DNA of 64,000 nt from Paraflavitalea soli (GCF_003555545.1 NZ_CP032157.1:7816546-7880545), one strand, 5' to 3'. Positions 44,401 to 51,394 are shown, counted from the stretch's first letter. Program-made: numbers and translations. The notes: generated from the sequence alone by a model not told the origin.

Positions 44401-44765
44401 ATCCGCAGCCCGATAAGATAGTATACCAGGCATTGGCATGGCGCAAATTGGGAGAGGACGCGAAGGCCGATACGATCTTTAAAAAGTTTATTGATTTTGG
44501 CGAACAACATCGTGATGATCATATCCGCATAGATTACTTTGCTGTTTCCCTGCCGGATATGCTGGTATTTGATATCGACATTGATCAGCGCAATAAAGTA
44601 CACTGTACGTACCTCATTGCCCTGGGCCACCTTGGTTTGGGTAACGAAACGAAAGCCGTGGCATTATTAAAGGAAGTGCTGGCCACAGAGCTCAACCACC
44701 AGGGGGCAATAACCCATTTGAAAATGATCCCGTTCTTTGCTCGTCATGCAGCAGTAACGGGTTAA
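41421..44765 (+). CDS. DUF5107 mutarotase-fold protein fused to TPR repeats
   Basis: An 1114-aa cytoplasmic protein; no signal peptide is seen after the ATG at 41421. Residues about 10-330 match the DUF5107 type, which resembles the galactose-mutarotase beta-sandwich: VLPEIGGRIQRAYDK, then GPWISGGIEFNWPQHHRPS and a WWANPAVKVNEHYQS block. A linker domain follows. Residues about 460-1110 hold many TPR-like helix pairs (LRRGQFAKAEPYFRKAIS, LGNLWYDKRQYAEAVQCWEQ). The conserved histidines and acids suggest that a sugar is bound or processed; activity is not established by what is visible here. It sits between a GH-D-like glycosidase and galM, which suggests a role in handling the released sugar or oligosaccharide. 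Confidence 0.8.
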   Translation: MSVKAWVEKVTIPTYRIGEPEKNPMFLEKRVYQGSSGVVYPHPVIEKIADEKHDQEYTAVYLENEYLLIMVLPEIGGRIQRAYDKVRKRDFVYYNQVIKPALVGLAGPWISGGIEFNWPQHHRPSTFSPVDYTIEEQADGSKTVWVNETELMFRTKGMAGFTMHPGKAYLEIKGRLFNRSPFTQTFLWWANPAVKVNEHYQSVFPPDVYAVFDHGKRDVSDFPIATGTYYKVNYAPGTDISRYNTIPVPTSYMAIRSGYDFMGCYEHDTQAGMLHVADHHVSPGKKQWTWGNGDFGFAWDRSLTDEDGPYIELMTGVFTDNQPDFSWLQPNEVKSFEQYFMPYALIGAVKNATKEAMLNLEADGSSLQIKVYATSLYKNAKVTLWQDDKEVRSYVADISPEQVFVERYTTGSAVNITAWKLAVADSNGHELVSWQPAMPTEKEIPAAARAAKLPSEIEQVEELFLNGLHLEQYRHATYNPVHYYEEALRRSPGDVRCNNAMGLLLLRRGQFAKAEPYFRKAISTLTTRNPNPYDGEPYYNLGWSLLMQDRLNDAYEAFYKATWNDAWQHSGFLMLARIASKQQRFEWALAHINKALIRNYHSHTARHVKAALLRKLNRPEEALQLITESIAIDPFNTGCYFERSLIYKQLGNLSEATRALHQVQRLMRNDRNNYFELSLDYAHAGFYAEATDLLSLFINDKGAVSPLVYYYKGWYAMQDKLTAIAAGHFATASRLQPDGCFPNKIEEVLILQAALAINPADAVAAYALGNLWYDKRQYAEAVQCWEQSARANEAFPTVYRNLSLAYFNKLQDKPKALALLEKAFALDTNDARVLMELDQLYKIMRKSFEERLALLNQYPLLVAQRDDLYLEKITLHNNRGEFEQAKALLASRRFHPWEGGEGKVVGQFLLCYLELAKLALLHSNYGEVIRLLKVLEQYPENLGEGKLYGAQENDMHYLLGCAYEGLQEEATAAEYFRMATVGISEPVQAIYYNDPQPDKIVYQALAWRKLGEDAKADTIFKKFIDFGEQHRDDHIRIDYFAVSLPDMLVFDIDIDQRNKVHCTYLIALGHLGLGNETKAVALLKEVLATELNHQGAITHLKMIPFFARHAAVTG

Positions 44766-44776
44766 TACAGGAAACC

Positions 44777-45850
44777 ATGCACCTGGCAAGATCACTATTG
44801 CTAAAGGCAACCATATCGTCGTATAGAGATGAGGCAAATGAAACGATCCAGCATATCCTGTTGACCAATGGGGATACGATCGTTGGGCTAACCAATATAG
44901 GATGCACCATCACCGCCATCTATACCTCCGGAAGGGATAATATAAAAAAGAATATAGTAGCAGGATTTGACAACCTGGAACTGTACAAGGTCAACAAACA
45001 TTATTTCGGTTGCGTGGTAGGCCGCTATGCCAACCGTATTGCCAATGGAACTTTTATGTTGGGCAGCGAGCGCTACCAGGTTAGTGTCAATGACAGGCCC
45101 AACCACCTGCATGGAGGCTGGAAGGGGTTTAGCCATAAGATATGGAAACTGGAGGAGGTCATTGAGAACGGACAGGAATGCGGCGTTGTATTTTCTTACT
45201 ACAGCGCCGATGGCGAAGAAGGTTATCCCGGTAATTTGTCAGTGTCTGTAAAATATGTGCTGGACAAAAATAACAGGTTGGGTATTTTTTATAAAGCTGT
45301 TACCGATAAAAGCACCCCCATCAATCTTACCAACCACAGTTATTTTAACCTCACCGGCTTTGAAGTTCCTACCGTGCTGGAGCACTACCTGCAGGTAAAC
45401 GCGGAACAGTATACAAAAAAATCAGCCAATAATACTTCTGATGGCAATATTGCAACAGTAGCGGACACCGCGCTGGATTTTAGAACGTCCAGGCAAATTG
45501 GCCATGGCATTGCTAACTTCCCCAAGGATATGGGGTACGACCATAACCTGATCTTAAACCAACCGGAAACGAAAGGTCTTATCAAAGCGGCGGTACTGCA
45601 TGAAGTAGCCTCAGGACGCGTGTTGACAGTATATACCGATAGGCCGGCTATCCAGGTATATACCGCCAATTATTGGGATGGATCGATGAAAGGCGGGCAG
45701 GGGCAATTCTACCAGCAGCATGGTGGGGTAGCCCTGGAAACACATGCTTATCCCGATAGTGTAAACCATGCACATTTCCCCAATACCATCCTGCACCCGG
45801 GAGAAGAATACAATGCTGCTACCGTGTTTGAGTTTGGGGTGGCAGGCTAA
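44777..45850 (+). CDS. galM: Aldose 1-epimerase (galactose mutarotase)
   Basis: A 357-aa cytoplasmic enzyme that interconverts alpha and beta anomers of galactose or glucose, the entry step of the Leloir pathway. Key motifs are GRYANRIANGTF, NHLHGGWKGF with a catalytic-type His, NHSYFNLTG with the second His, and ALETHAYPDSVNH with the catalytic Glu. It starts 11 nt after the DUF5107-TPR stop and so belongs to the AraC PUL operon. Its presence supports galactose, freed by the GH enzymes, as the product of this locus. Confidence 0.95.
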   Translation: MHLARSLLLKATISSYRDEANETIQHILLTNGDTIVGLTNIGCTITAIYTSGRDNIKKNIVAGFDNLELYKVNKHYFGCVVGRYANRIANGTFMLGSERYQVSVNDRPNHLHGGWKGFSHKIWKLEEVIENGQECGVVFSYYSADGEEGYPGNLSVSVKYVLDKNNRLGIFYKAVTDKSTPINLTNHSYFNLTGFEVPTVLEHYLQVNAEQYTKKSANNTSDGNIATVADTALDFRTSRQIGHGIANFPKDMGYDHNLILNQPETKGLIKAAVLHEVASGRVLTVYTDRPAIQVYTANYWDGSMKGGQGQFYQQHGGVALETHAYPDSVNHAHFPNTILHPGEEYNAATVFEFGVAG

Positions 45851-45870
45851 GTAGAAAGTAAAATAGCTGT

Positions 45871-46173
45871 TTAGCTCAACAGCGCTTTCGCTTTTTCAGT
45901 GATCACCGAGCCGATCATTCCTTTAAAGAATGACAAAGCAAAGGGGAGGTCCGCATTGATCTCCACATTGGAGGCGTTTACCTGGATAGTACCTGCCAGG
46001 TCGAAGCCTTTGGCGGTAAAACTGAAATTACCCGTATTGCCATCCCACTGTTCCTGCGCATCAGAAATGATCTGCTTTTGTTCTTCCTTTAAGTTGCCCA
46101 ACAGATTTTTGATGCGCAGCAATGCTTCTTCCTGGGTAAGTTGATGAGGTATATCGAGATGGAGTGTTGACAT
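45871..46173 (-). CDS. Polyhydroxyalkanoic acid system family protein (PHA granule-type)
   Basis: A 100-aa protein matching the small PHA_gran_rgn family: MSTLHLDIPHQLTQEEALLR at the start, then a beta-rich part with FSFTAKGFDLAGTIQV and a Lys-Ala end. The family is named from granule loci, but members without PHA genes are common and no PHA synthase is visible here. It is the downstream gene of a minus-strand unit that may begin with the nitronate monooxygenase 42 nt upstream. Confidence 0.75.
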   Translation of the reverse strand: MSTLHLDIPHQLTQEEALLRIKNLLGNLKEEQKQIISDAQEQWDGNTGNFSFTAKGFDLAGTIQVNASNVEINADLPFALSFFKGMIGSVITEKAKALLS

Positions 46174-46215
46174 AGTGTATTACTTTGCTAAGTTTCCTGC
46201 AAATATAGCGCCTTG

Positions 46216-47277
46216 TTACCTTCCGGCCTCCGCTATCAGTGATGCCATCAGTTCAGCTGCTTTCGTATGTTTCAGATGTACAGCATTTTGCCCCGACCAG
46301 AAGCTGATCATATCCGTTTTACCCTGTTCCATAGCAGCTGCCCGTAAAGGACCTGTTAACTTGCTTTGCAGCGGGAAAGGCAGCACTTCCGTGGCGTAAT
46401 CGATGTCTTCCGATAGCCGGTTGCGGATCATCCTACCCATCCGGCCTGTCAATGATTTGGTGAGCACCGTGTATTTCGTTTCCTCCGAAAAGAGCTTCGA
46501 TCTGTGCAGTGGGGTGGCGCCCGATTCCTCCGTTGCTAAAAAAGCTGTGCCGATCTGCGCAGCGTCTGCACCTAATGTTAAGGCCGCGGCAATACCCTTG
46601 CCATCTGCAATACCACCAGCTGCAATGATGGGTGTATGTAGTTTGGCCTTCAATTGCTGCACGAGCGCAAAAGTGCCGGTCAAAGAATCGGGTGCAGGGC
46701 GCAGAAAGGAAGGCCGGTGTCCGCCTGCCTCAAACCCGGATGCAACGATGGCATCTACCTGCGCTGCTTCCAATGCCAATGCTTCATCAAGCGTAGTAGC
46801 GGCCCCAACGGTCACAATGCCCAGCCTCCGGCATTCCTCCAATATAGCGCGCGATGGTATACCAAATACAAAGCTGAATACAGCCGGGCGCACGGCCAGC
46901 ACCGCTTCCACCTGCTGCAGGAATTTGGAAGGAATAGCGGTGTCCAGTGTTGGCAGGGGAATGCCCAGTTCATCATAATAAGGTTGGAACAATGCTTTTA
47001 CTTTTTCCAGGCTTTCAGCAGCGTAATTACTTAACCGCTCATCCACATCATTCACCCACAAATTGATATTGTAAGGCTTATCAGTGGCTGCCTTGATGAG
47101 TTTGCTCGTTGCAATGATCTCTTCCGGGCTTAAGGTGTAAGCGCCAAAGCTGCCGAGGCCGCCCGCATTGGATACAGCAGCCGTGAGTGCCGGCGTTGAA
47201 AAATTACCACCCATGGGGCCCAATACGATGGGGTATTGAATGCCCAATAGTTCTGTGATCCTGGTTTGATGCCACAT
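46216..47277 (-). CDS. Nitronate monooxygenase (2-nitropropane dioxygenase family)
   Basis: A 353-aa FMN-dependent TIM-barrel enzyme that oxidises toxic alkyl nitronates. Visible signatures are GIQYPIVLGPMGGNFSTP at the N-terminus, VASGFEAGGHRPSF with the active-site-type GGH, AAGGIADGKGIAAALTLGAD and AQIGTAFLATEESG in the phosphate-binding region. It is cytoplasmic. The intergenic gap upstream is filled by a repeat array. Confidence 0.92.
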   Translation of the reverse strand: MWHQTRITELLGIQYPIVLGPMGGNFSTPALTAAVSNAGGLGSFGAYTLSPEEIIATSKLIKAATDKPYNINLWVNDVDERLSNYAAESLEKVKALFQPYYDELGIPLPTLDTAIPSKFLQQVEAVLAVRPAVFSFVFGIPSRAILEECRRLGIVTVGAATTLDEALALEAAQVDAIVASGFEAGGHRPSFLRPAPDSLTGTFALVQQLKAKLHTPIIAAGGIADGKGIAAALTLGADAAQIGTAFLATEESGATPLHRSKLFSEETKYTVLTKSLTGRMGRMIRNRLSEDIDYATEVLPFPLQSKLTGPLRAAAMEQGKTDMISFWSGQNAVHLKHTKAAELMASLIAEAGR

Positions 47278-47300
47278 ACGATTACTTATTTATTCATTGT

Positions 47301-47500
47301 CTAAAGGAGCTTGTCGAAGGGTGGGTCGCCCTTCAGGGGCGGCTCACCCTGATCTAAAGGAGCCTGTCGAAGGCGTCTCAAGGGTGGGTCGCTCTCTAAG
47401 GGCGGCTCACCCTGGTCTAAAGGAGCCTGTCGAAGGCGTCCCTGGGGTGGGTCGCCCTCTAAGGGCGGCTCACCCTGGTCTAAGTTGCCTGTCGAAGTCA
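47301..47500. repeat. Three-unit array of repeat family A plus a partial fourth unit
   Basis: Units starting CTAAAGGAGCCTGTCGAAGG begin at 47301, 47354 and 47417, and a shortened one at 47480, with periods of 53, 63 and 63 bp. Each full unit contains the palindromic core GGGTGGGTCGC...GGCGGCTCACCC. The array fills the gap between the SDR gene and the nitronate monooxygenase gene, both on the minus strand. Small open frames across it, such as at 47297-47590, are artefacts of the repeat. Confidence 0.9.
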
Positions 47501-47506
47501 ATCCGG

Positions 47507-48253
47507 TTAATTAAAATGGTGACCGGATACATGACCGCCATCCAGGTTGATGATCTCACCCGTTACAAAATTGCTGCCTGCCAGGTATAGCGCCATAGCC
47601 GCTACATCTTTTGTTTCGCCAATGCGGTCCAGCACATGCAGGCCGGCCAGGCTATCCGCATCACTGATGCCATTTTTTGTTTGCAGCGGGCTCCTGATGA
47701 TCCCCGGCGCAATACCATTTACACGGATATTATTCCTGCCAAATTCAGTGGCCAGCTGCCTGGTCAATGCGTGAATGCCTCCTTTGCTGGCAACAGGCGC
47801 CGTAGCCGGAAAACCGCCGATCGCATGATCTACCAGTACTGTACCGATATTAATGATCGCACCTTCCTCCTGTTGCAGCATTTGCCGGATGGCAGCCTGG
47901 CTGGTAAAGAAAGTGCCTTTCAAATTTACACTTAAGAACCGGTCGAGGTGCGCTTCATCTACTTCCAGGAAAGGCCGGGCTTCAAAGATGCCGGCATTAT
48001 TGACCAGCACATCCACCGCGCCAAAGCGCTCAACAGCCGTATCAACCAACAACTGGCCGGTACTTGCCTGGCTGATGTCGCCCGCTACCATCGCCAGCCT
48101 GTCCGGGTTGCCTAATTCTTTGTACGTTGCTTCGAGGTTAGCGGCATTGGCAGCATTAATGACTACGTTATAGCCCTTTTGTAAAAATAATTGGGCGATC
48201 GCCTTTCCTATACCGGTCGATGCACCGGTTACAATGATTGTTTTTGCTTTCAT
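47507..48253 (-). CDS. Short-chain dehydrogenase/reductase with altered catalytic site
   Basis: A 248-aa classical SDR fold: the cofactor motif TGASTGIG at residues 10-17, NNAG near 87, and the C-terminal IRVNGIAPGIIRSPL and NLDGGH. The usual catalytic YxxxK reads PVASK (within ATAPVASKGGIHAL), so the tyrosine is replaced by proline and only the lysine remains. Oxidoreductase activity by the standard mechanism is doubtful. It follows yceI by 11 nt and forms one unit with it. Confidence 0.85.
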   Translation of the reverse strand: MKAKTIIVTGASTGIGKAIAQLFLQKGYNVVINAANAANLEATYKELGNPDRLAMVAGDISQASTGQLLVDTAVERFGAVDVLVNNAGIFEARPFLEVDEAHLDRFLSVNLKGTFFTSQAAIRQMLQQEEGAIINIGTVLVDHAIGGFPATAPVASKGGIHALTRQLATEFGRNNIRVNGIAPGIIRSPLQTKNGISDADSLAGLHVLDRIGETKDVAAMALYLAGSNFVTGEIINLDGGHVSGHHFN

Positions 48254-48264
48254 GATTGCCAGTT

Positions 48265-48801
48265 TTATAAGGCTGCTACAGCAGTAAGTTGTATATCCAG
48301 TTCAAACTCATTGTAGATGAGTGTATCACCAAGATTGGTGAAGAAATTGCCCGAGCGGAACTTCATGTCGTACAGCGTACGGTCAATGCGTGTTTTGCCC
48401 GTGGCAGTTAATGTATTACCATGAATTGCTACTGTAGCAGCAAAGCTTACCGGGTGGGTAATACCCTTGATCGTCAGATCGCCCGTGATAACGGGTTTAC
48501 CTACTTCTTTGGCATCAACCTGCGTAATGGTAAAACTGGCTTCCGGGAATTTGTCCGTGCTAAAAAAGTCGGCAGAGAACAGGTGACCGGCAAATTGTGC
48601 ATTGGTGGCGGGATCGGTAATGTCCAGGATCTTGATGGAAGTGGTATCGATCGTAAACTGTCCGCCGGAGAGTTGGCCATTGTTCAGTTCCAATATGCCT
48701 TCTTTAATACCAATTGTTCCATTGTGCGCGCCGGTTACTTTTTTACCCGTCCAGCTAAGCTGGCTTTGGGCGCTGGCTACGTGAAATTGTTGTGTGCTCA
48801 T
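48265..48801 (-). CDS. YceI-family lipid-binding protein
   Basis: A 178-aa protein. I chose the ATG at 48801 because the upstream extension is poor in conserved features. YceI proteins form a lipocalin-like barrel that binds polyisoprenoids or fatty acyl chains; visible blocks are SQLSWTGKKVTGAHNGTIGI, FSTDKFPEASFTI and GDLTIKGITHPVSF. No signal peptide is seen, which is a common cytoplasmic variant. A Crp-type operator lies 67-82 nt upstream, in the gap to the Crp/Fnr gene. Confidence 0.9.
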   Translation of the reverse strand: MSTQQFHVASAQSQLSWTGKKVTGAHNGTIGIKEGILELNNGQLSGGQFTIDTTSIKILDITDPATNAQFAGHLFSADFFSTDKFPEASFTITQVDAKEVGKPVITGDLTIKGITHPVSFAATVAIHGNTLTATGKTRIDRTLYDMKFRSGNFFTNLGDTLIYNEFELDIQLTAVAAL

Positions 48802-48867
48802 ATTTGTGTTGTCAATCTTTAGTGATTTTTGACTACACAAAGGACGTAAGGAACCGGGAGCTGATTA

Positions 48868-48883
48868 CGTGACCTACATCACA
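48868..48883. promoter_or_regulatory. Crp/Fnr-type operator
   Basis: CGTGA-CCTACA-TCACA, one base from the ideal TGTGA-N6-TCACA palindrome. It lies between the Crp/Fnr-like gene and yceI, both on the minus strand, and so probably controls yceI and the SDR gene. Confidence 0.65.
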
Positions 48884-48895
48884 TTCGCAGAAAGG

Positions 48896-49474
48896 CTACT
48901 TGTGCGCATTGTACAACCTGCTTAAAGTTTCCCTCGACACGCCCAGGTAGGCCGCGATCAGGTGTTTGGGCACCAGGTTATAAAGCTGGGGATACAGCGC
49001 CATGAGCTCTTCATAGCGGGCCCTGGCATCATTATTCATGAAGGAAAGCAGTCTTTTTTGAGAAGCCAGGTAACCCCTGTTCGTACGCCAGCGGAAAAAA
49101 TACTCTGCCTGGTGCAGCTCCCGGCATATCTTTTCCCGGTCATCATTGGACAAGCAAAGTACCTGCGCATCTGTAATGCAGTCGATGCTGATGCTGGCCC
49201 GCGTATGATTGTACAAAGCGCCATAATCCGACGTCCACCACGTAGGCATGGCAAATTGCAGGATGTACATCTTGATCTGGTCGCTGATAAAGAAAGCTTT
49301 TAAGCAGCCGGATACCACAAAATACTCATGATCCACCTTGTCGCCCTCGCCGATCACCACCTGTCCTTTTTGAAAGGAGCGCGGTTTGAAGTGCGAAAAG
49401 AGAAAATCGAATTGCTCATCCGTTAAAGAAGCCGTCTTCGCAATATGCTGTCTTAGTATTTCTTTCCCTTCCAA
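48896..49474 (-). CDS. Crp/Fnr-family transcriptional regulator
   Basis: A 192-aa regulator with an N-terminal cyclic-nucleotide-binding-like beta-roll (about 20-115, FQKGQVVIGEGDKVDHEYFV) and a C-terminal winged helix (about 145-190, LIAAYLGVSRETLSRLY). The classical cAMP-contact RTS or FeS cysteines are not obvious, so the signal is unknown. It lies directly upstream of yceI and the SDR gene, and a Crp-type site sits in the gap. Confidence 0.9.
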   Translation of the reverse strand: MEGKEILRQHIAKTASLTDEQFDFLFSHFKPRSFQKGQVVIGEGDKVDHEYFVVSGCLKAFFISDQIKMYILQFAMPTWWTSDYGALYNHTRASISIDCITDAQVLCLSNDDREKICRELHQAEYFFRWRTNRGYLASQKRLLSFMNNDARARYEELMALYPQLYNLVPKHLIAAYLGVSRETLSRLYNAHK

Positions 49475-49563
49475 TATGGTAAATTGTAGAGATTAAAGTT
49501 CGTACAAAACAGACAAAAGAAGGAATGTCGTTTTTTTCCAAAGACAGGATAAACGGCCAGCCC

Positions 49564-49571
49564 TAACTTTG
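49564..49571 (+). promoter_or_regulatory. -7 box (TAACTTTG) for the VOC gene
   Basis: TAACTTTG fits TAnnTTTG and lies 45 nt before the ATG at 49617. A clear TTG at the usual -33 position is not present. Confidence 0.4.
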
Positions 49572-49616
49572 CGGGAGCCGGAAACCATCGGTGTCACCTA
49601 TAAACAATAAAGCAGT

Positions 49617-50009
49617 ATGATAAAATTTGCCTACACCATCCTGTATGTACAGGATGTACAAAGATCGCTGGAGTTTTACGAAACCGTATTTGGCTTTACC
49701 AGGAAATTCATTACGCCGGATAATTCTTATGGTGAATTGATAACAGGCGATACCACTTTGTCCTTTGCTGCCCACGACCTGGCAAAGTCCAACCTGAAAG
49801 ATGGGTTCATGAAAAGCAGCAACGATAACAAACCCTTTGCCATGGAAATAGCTTTTTCAACAGACAATGTGGAAGCGTTGTATGAGCAGGCCATCAAAGC
49901 CGGGGCTATCGCCGAAAAACCGGCGGAATATAAACCACATGGACAAACAGTAGCTTATGTGCGCGACCTTGATGGATTCCTGGTAGAGATCTGCACGCCG
50001 ATGGAATAG
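49617..50009 (+). CDS. VOC-superfamily (glyoxalase/bleomycin-resistance-like) protein
   Basis: A 130-aa single-module VOC protein: MIKFAYTILYVQDVQRSLEF and FYETVFGFTR at the start, and a C-terminal AYVRDLDGFLVEICTP with the acidic metal-ligand position. The substrate cannot be told; relatives act as lyases, dioxygenases or binding proteins. Its stop is 3 nt from the convergent S24 regulator. Confidence 0.88.
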   Translation: MIKFAYTILYVQDVQRSLEFYETVFGFTRKFITPDNSYGELITGDTTLSFAAHDLAKSNLKDGFMKSSNDNKPFAMEIAFSTDNVEALYEQAIKAGAIAEKPAEYKPHGQTVAYVRDLDGFLVEICTPME

Positions 50010-50012
50010 CCC

Positions 50013-51011
50013 CTAGATCTCGATCTTGTATTTTTTGCCGGGTGCCATTTCCCAGTCCATTTTTCTTTTCACAAGCCACAGCTCTTTAATGTCCTTCATG
50101 GGCAGCAGGAATTGCTTGTAGAATTCATTGTCGCTGATCGCTACATAATTCTCCTGATCCTTGAAGGCGAGGCGTTTTAAGATAATATCCGATTCCAGTA
50201 CGATGATATAGGCATAGAATTCCGCTATCTGTTGCCAGGCTTCCTGTTGTATGCGTTCGCAGATCAGGTGATAACCCTCTTTAAAAGTAGGTTCCATACT
50301 ATCCCCCTTTACTTCAAATACCCGGTATTTTTCACCCCGGTAGGGAAAGCCCGGCAGCACAAACTTTTGCAGCTGGTGCAGGTAGAGTCCGCTTGAATAA
50401 GACCGGGCATAACCGGCCTGTGCAGCGATCGGCACATAAATGATCCCGTCATTATCTGCATCCTCTTCCATCTTCCTTTTCCGCCGCATGGCCATATGGC
50501 TCATCGGGGGTCCTTCCGGCGGTCCATCCTGTCGCACAGGTGCGTTTCCGGTTTGTTCATAAATAAGTTCATATATAGGAACATCCAGGATTACCTCCAC
50601 CTGCCTGACCACTTCTTTTTTGAACTTGGGAAATTCTCCTGCTTCCATCTTCTGGTACTGGCGGAGCGAATAGGTTTGCCCCAGCGCAGCTGCCAGTTTA
50701 TCCGCCACAGCAGCCTGTGTAAGCCCTTTGGACTCCCTGGCTTCTATGATCCTGTCCACCGCCTTGGCAATGGCATCCGTATTAAGACGCGGTACCAATT
50801 GGGCATCCCGCAGGTTTTCCAGGTTCATGATCCCCTCTAAGGGAAGCCCAAAATAGCTTTCAATGCGCGCCAGGTCTTCTTCCCGGGGATTAAGATCTTT
50901 CTGCTCCCATTTCCTCAGCCGCTCGGCGTCGATACCAATGAGGTCGGCCAGCTTTTGTGCCGAAAGGTGAATACTGTCCCGCAATCTTTTTATTTCCTTG
51001 CCAAAAGCCAT
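50013..51011 (-). CDS. XRE-type HTH regulator with LexA-like S24 peptidase domain
   Basis: A 332-aa regulator; the ATG at 51011 is preferred over an in-frame TTG three codons upstream. An N-terminal Cro/CI-like HTH (about 5-60, ADLIGIDAERLRKWEQKDL) is followed by a second HTH-like helical part (about 75-145, AAVADKLAAALGQTYSLRQY). The C-terminal half has the S24 fold: AQAGYA near the cleavage-site position, the catalytic Ser in VKGDSMEPTF and the Lys in DIILKRLAF. The Ser-Lys dyad looks intact, as in self-cleaving repressors. It is divergent from a tiny membrane-peptide gene, with an operator array between them. Confidence 0.88.
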   Translation of the reverse strand: MAFGKEIKRLRDSIHLSAQKLADLIGIDAERLRKWEQKDLNPREEDLARIESYFGLPLEGIMNLENLRDAQLVPRLNTDAIAKAVDRIIEARESKGLTQAAVADKLAAALGQTYSLRQYQKMEAGEFPKFKKEVVRQVEVILDVPIYELIYEQTGNAPVRQDGPPEGPPMSHMAMRRKRKMEEDADNDGIIYVPIAAQAGYARSYSSGLYLHQLQKFVLPGFPYRGEKYRVFEVKGDSMEPTFKEGYHLICERIQQEAWQQIAEFYAYIIVLESDIILKRLAFKDQENYVAISDNEFYKQFLLPMKDIKELWLVKRKMDWEMAPGKKYKIEI

Positions 51012-51046
51012 GGTGTTCAATTAGCTGAAAAAATGTTGAAAACAAA

Positions 51047-51104
51047 GTTCCCAAAAGTGTTCAATAGTTCCAAAAAGTTCCTATTATTGTGTAGGAATTA
51101 TTCC
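51047..51104. promoter_or_regulatory. Operator-like array of GTTCC half-sites before the S24 regulator
   Basis: GTTCC-type half-sites occur at 51047, 51067 and 51077, with an imperfect one at 51059. TTCCTA (51078-51083) faces TAGGAA (51092-51097), and GGAAT-T-ATTCC (51094-51104) is a perfect palindrome. All lie in the 125-bp gap between the divergent S24 regulator and the 33-aa ORF. Confidence 0.55.
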
Positions 51105-51136
51105 AAACAAATATACATAACCCCGACCAAAACCCT

Positions 51137-51238
51137 ATGCTGTTTATCATGTACTTATTTGCCGGCATCATCGTCGGCCTGTTGGTCAGTAACCTGATCG
51201 ACCAGTATTATAAAAAAAAAATTGAGAAGGACCATTAA
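51137..51238 (+). CDS. 33-aa single-helix membrane peptide
   Basis: A tiny frame reading MLFIMYLFAGIIVGLLVS and then a polar, lysine-rich tail (YYKKKIEKDH). One hydrophobic helix with a positive C-terminal end suggests an inner-membrane micropeptide with its tail in the cytoplasm. It diverges from the S24 regulator and lies downstream of the GTTCC half-site array. It may be regulated by that repressor, like small stress or toxin peptides. There is no homology support; it could be chance, although the composition is strongly membrane-like. Confidence 0.45.
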   Translation: MLFIMYLFAGIIVGLLVSNLIDQYYKKKIEKDH

Positions 51239-51394
51239 CCATTAAACCCACTCCTAAACCCAATAACCTGTGGAGGAAAGTAGAATAGTTGTCTTAGTAG
51301 TTTGTTAGTGTTTGGAACGCAAACCTTGTAGAGGGGATTGCACCTTATCCTATGTAAATGACCCTATCCAGGGTTTGTCCCGCTTCGGCGGGAC
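51239..51394 (+). ncRNA. Possible small RNA or 3' UTR ending in a strong terminator
   Basis: About 155 nt without a reading frame between the micropeptide and a perfect terminator. It contains GGAACGCAAACCTTGTAGAG and CCCTATCCAGGG, which could add local stems. No known RNA family was recognised, so this is a candidate only. Confidence 0.3.

Noticed and set aside
47297-47590. 97-aa frame rich in HPGLKEPVEG repeats
   Set aside because: It is a translation of the family A repeat array; the same pattern appears on the other strand (47301-47501), which real coding would not give.
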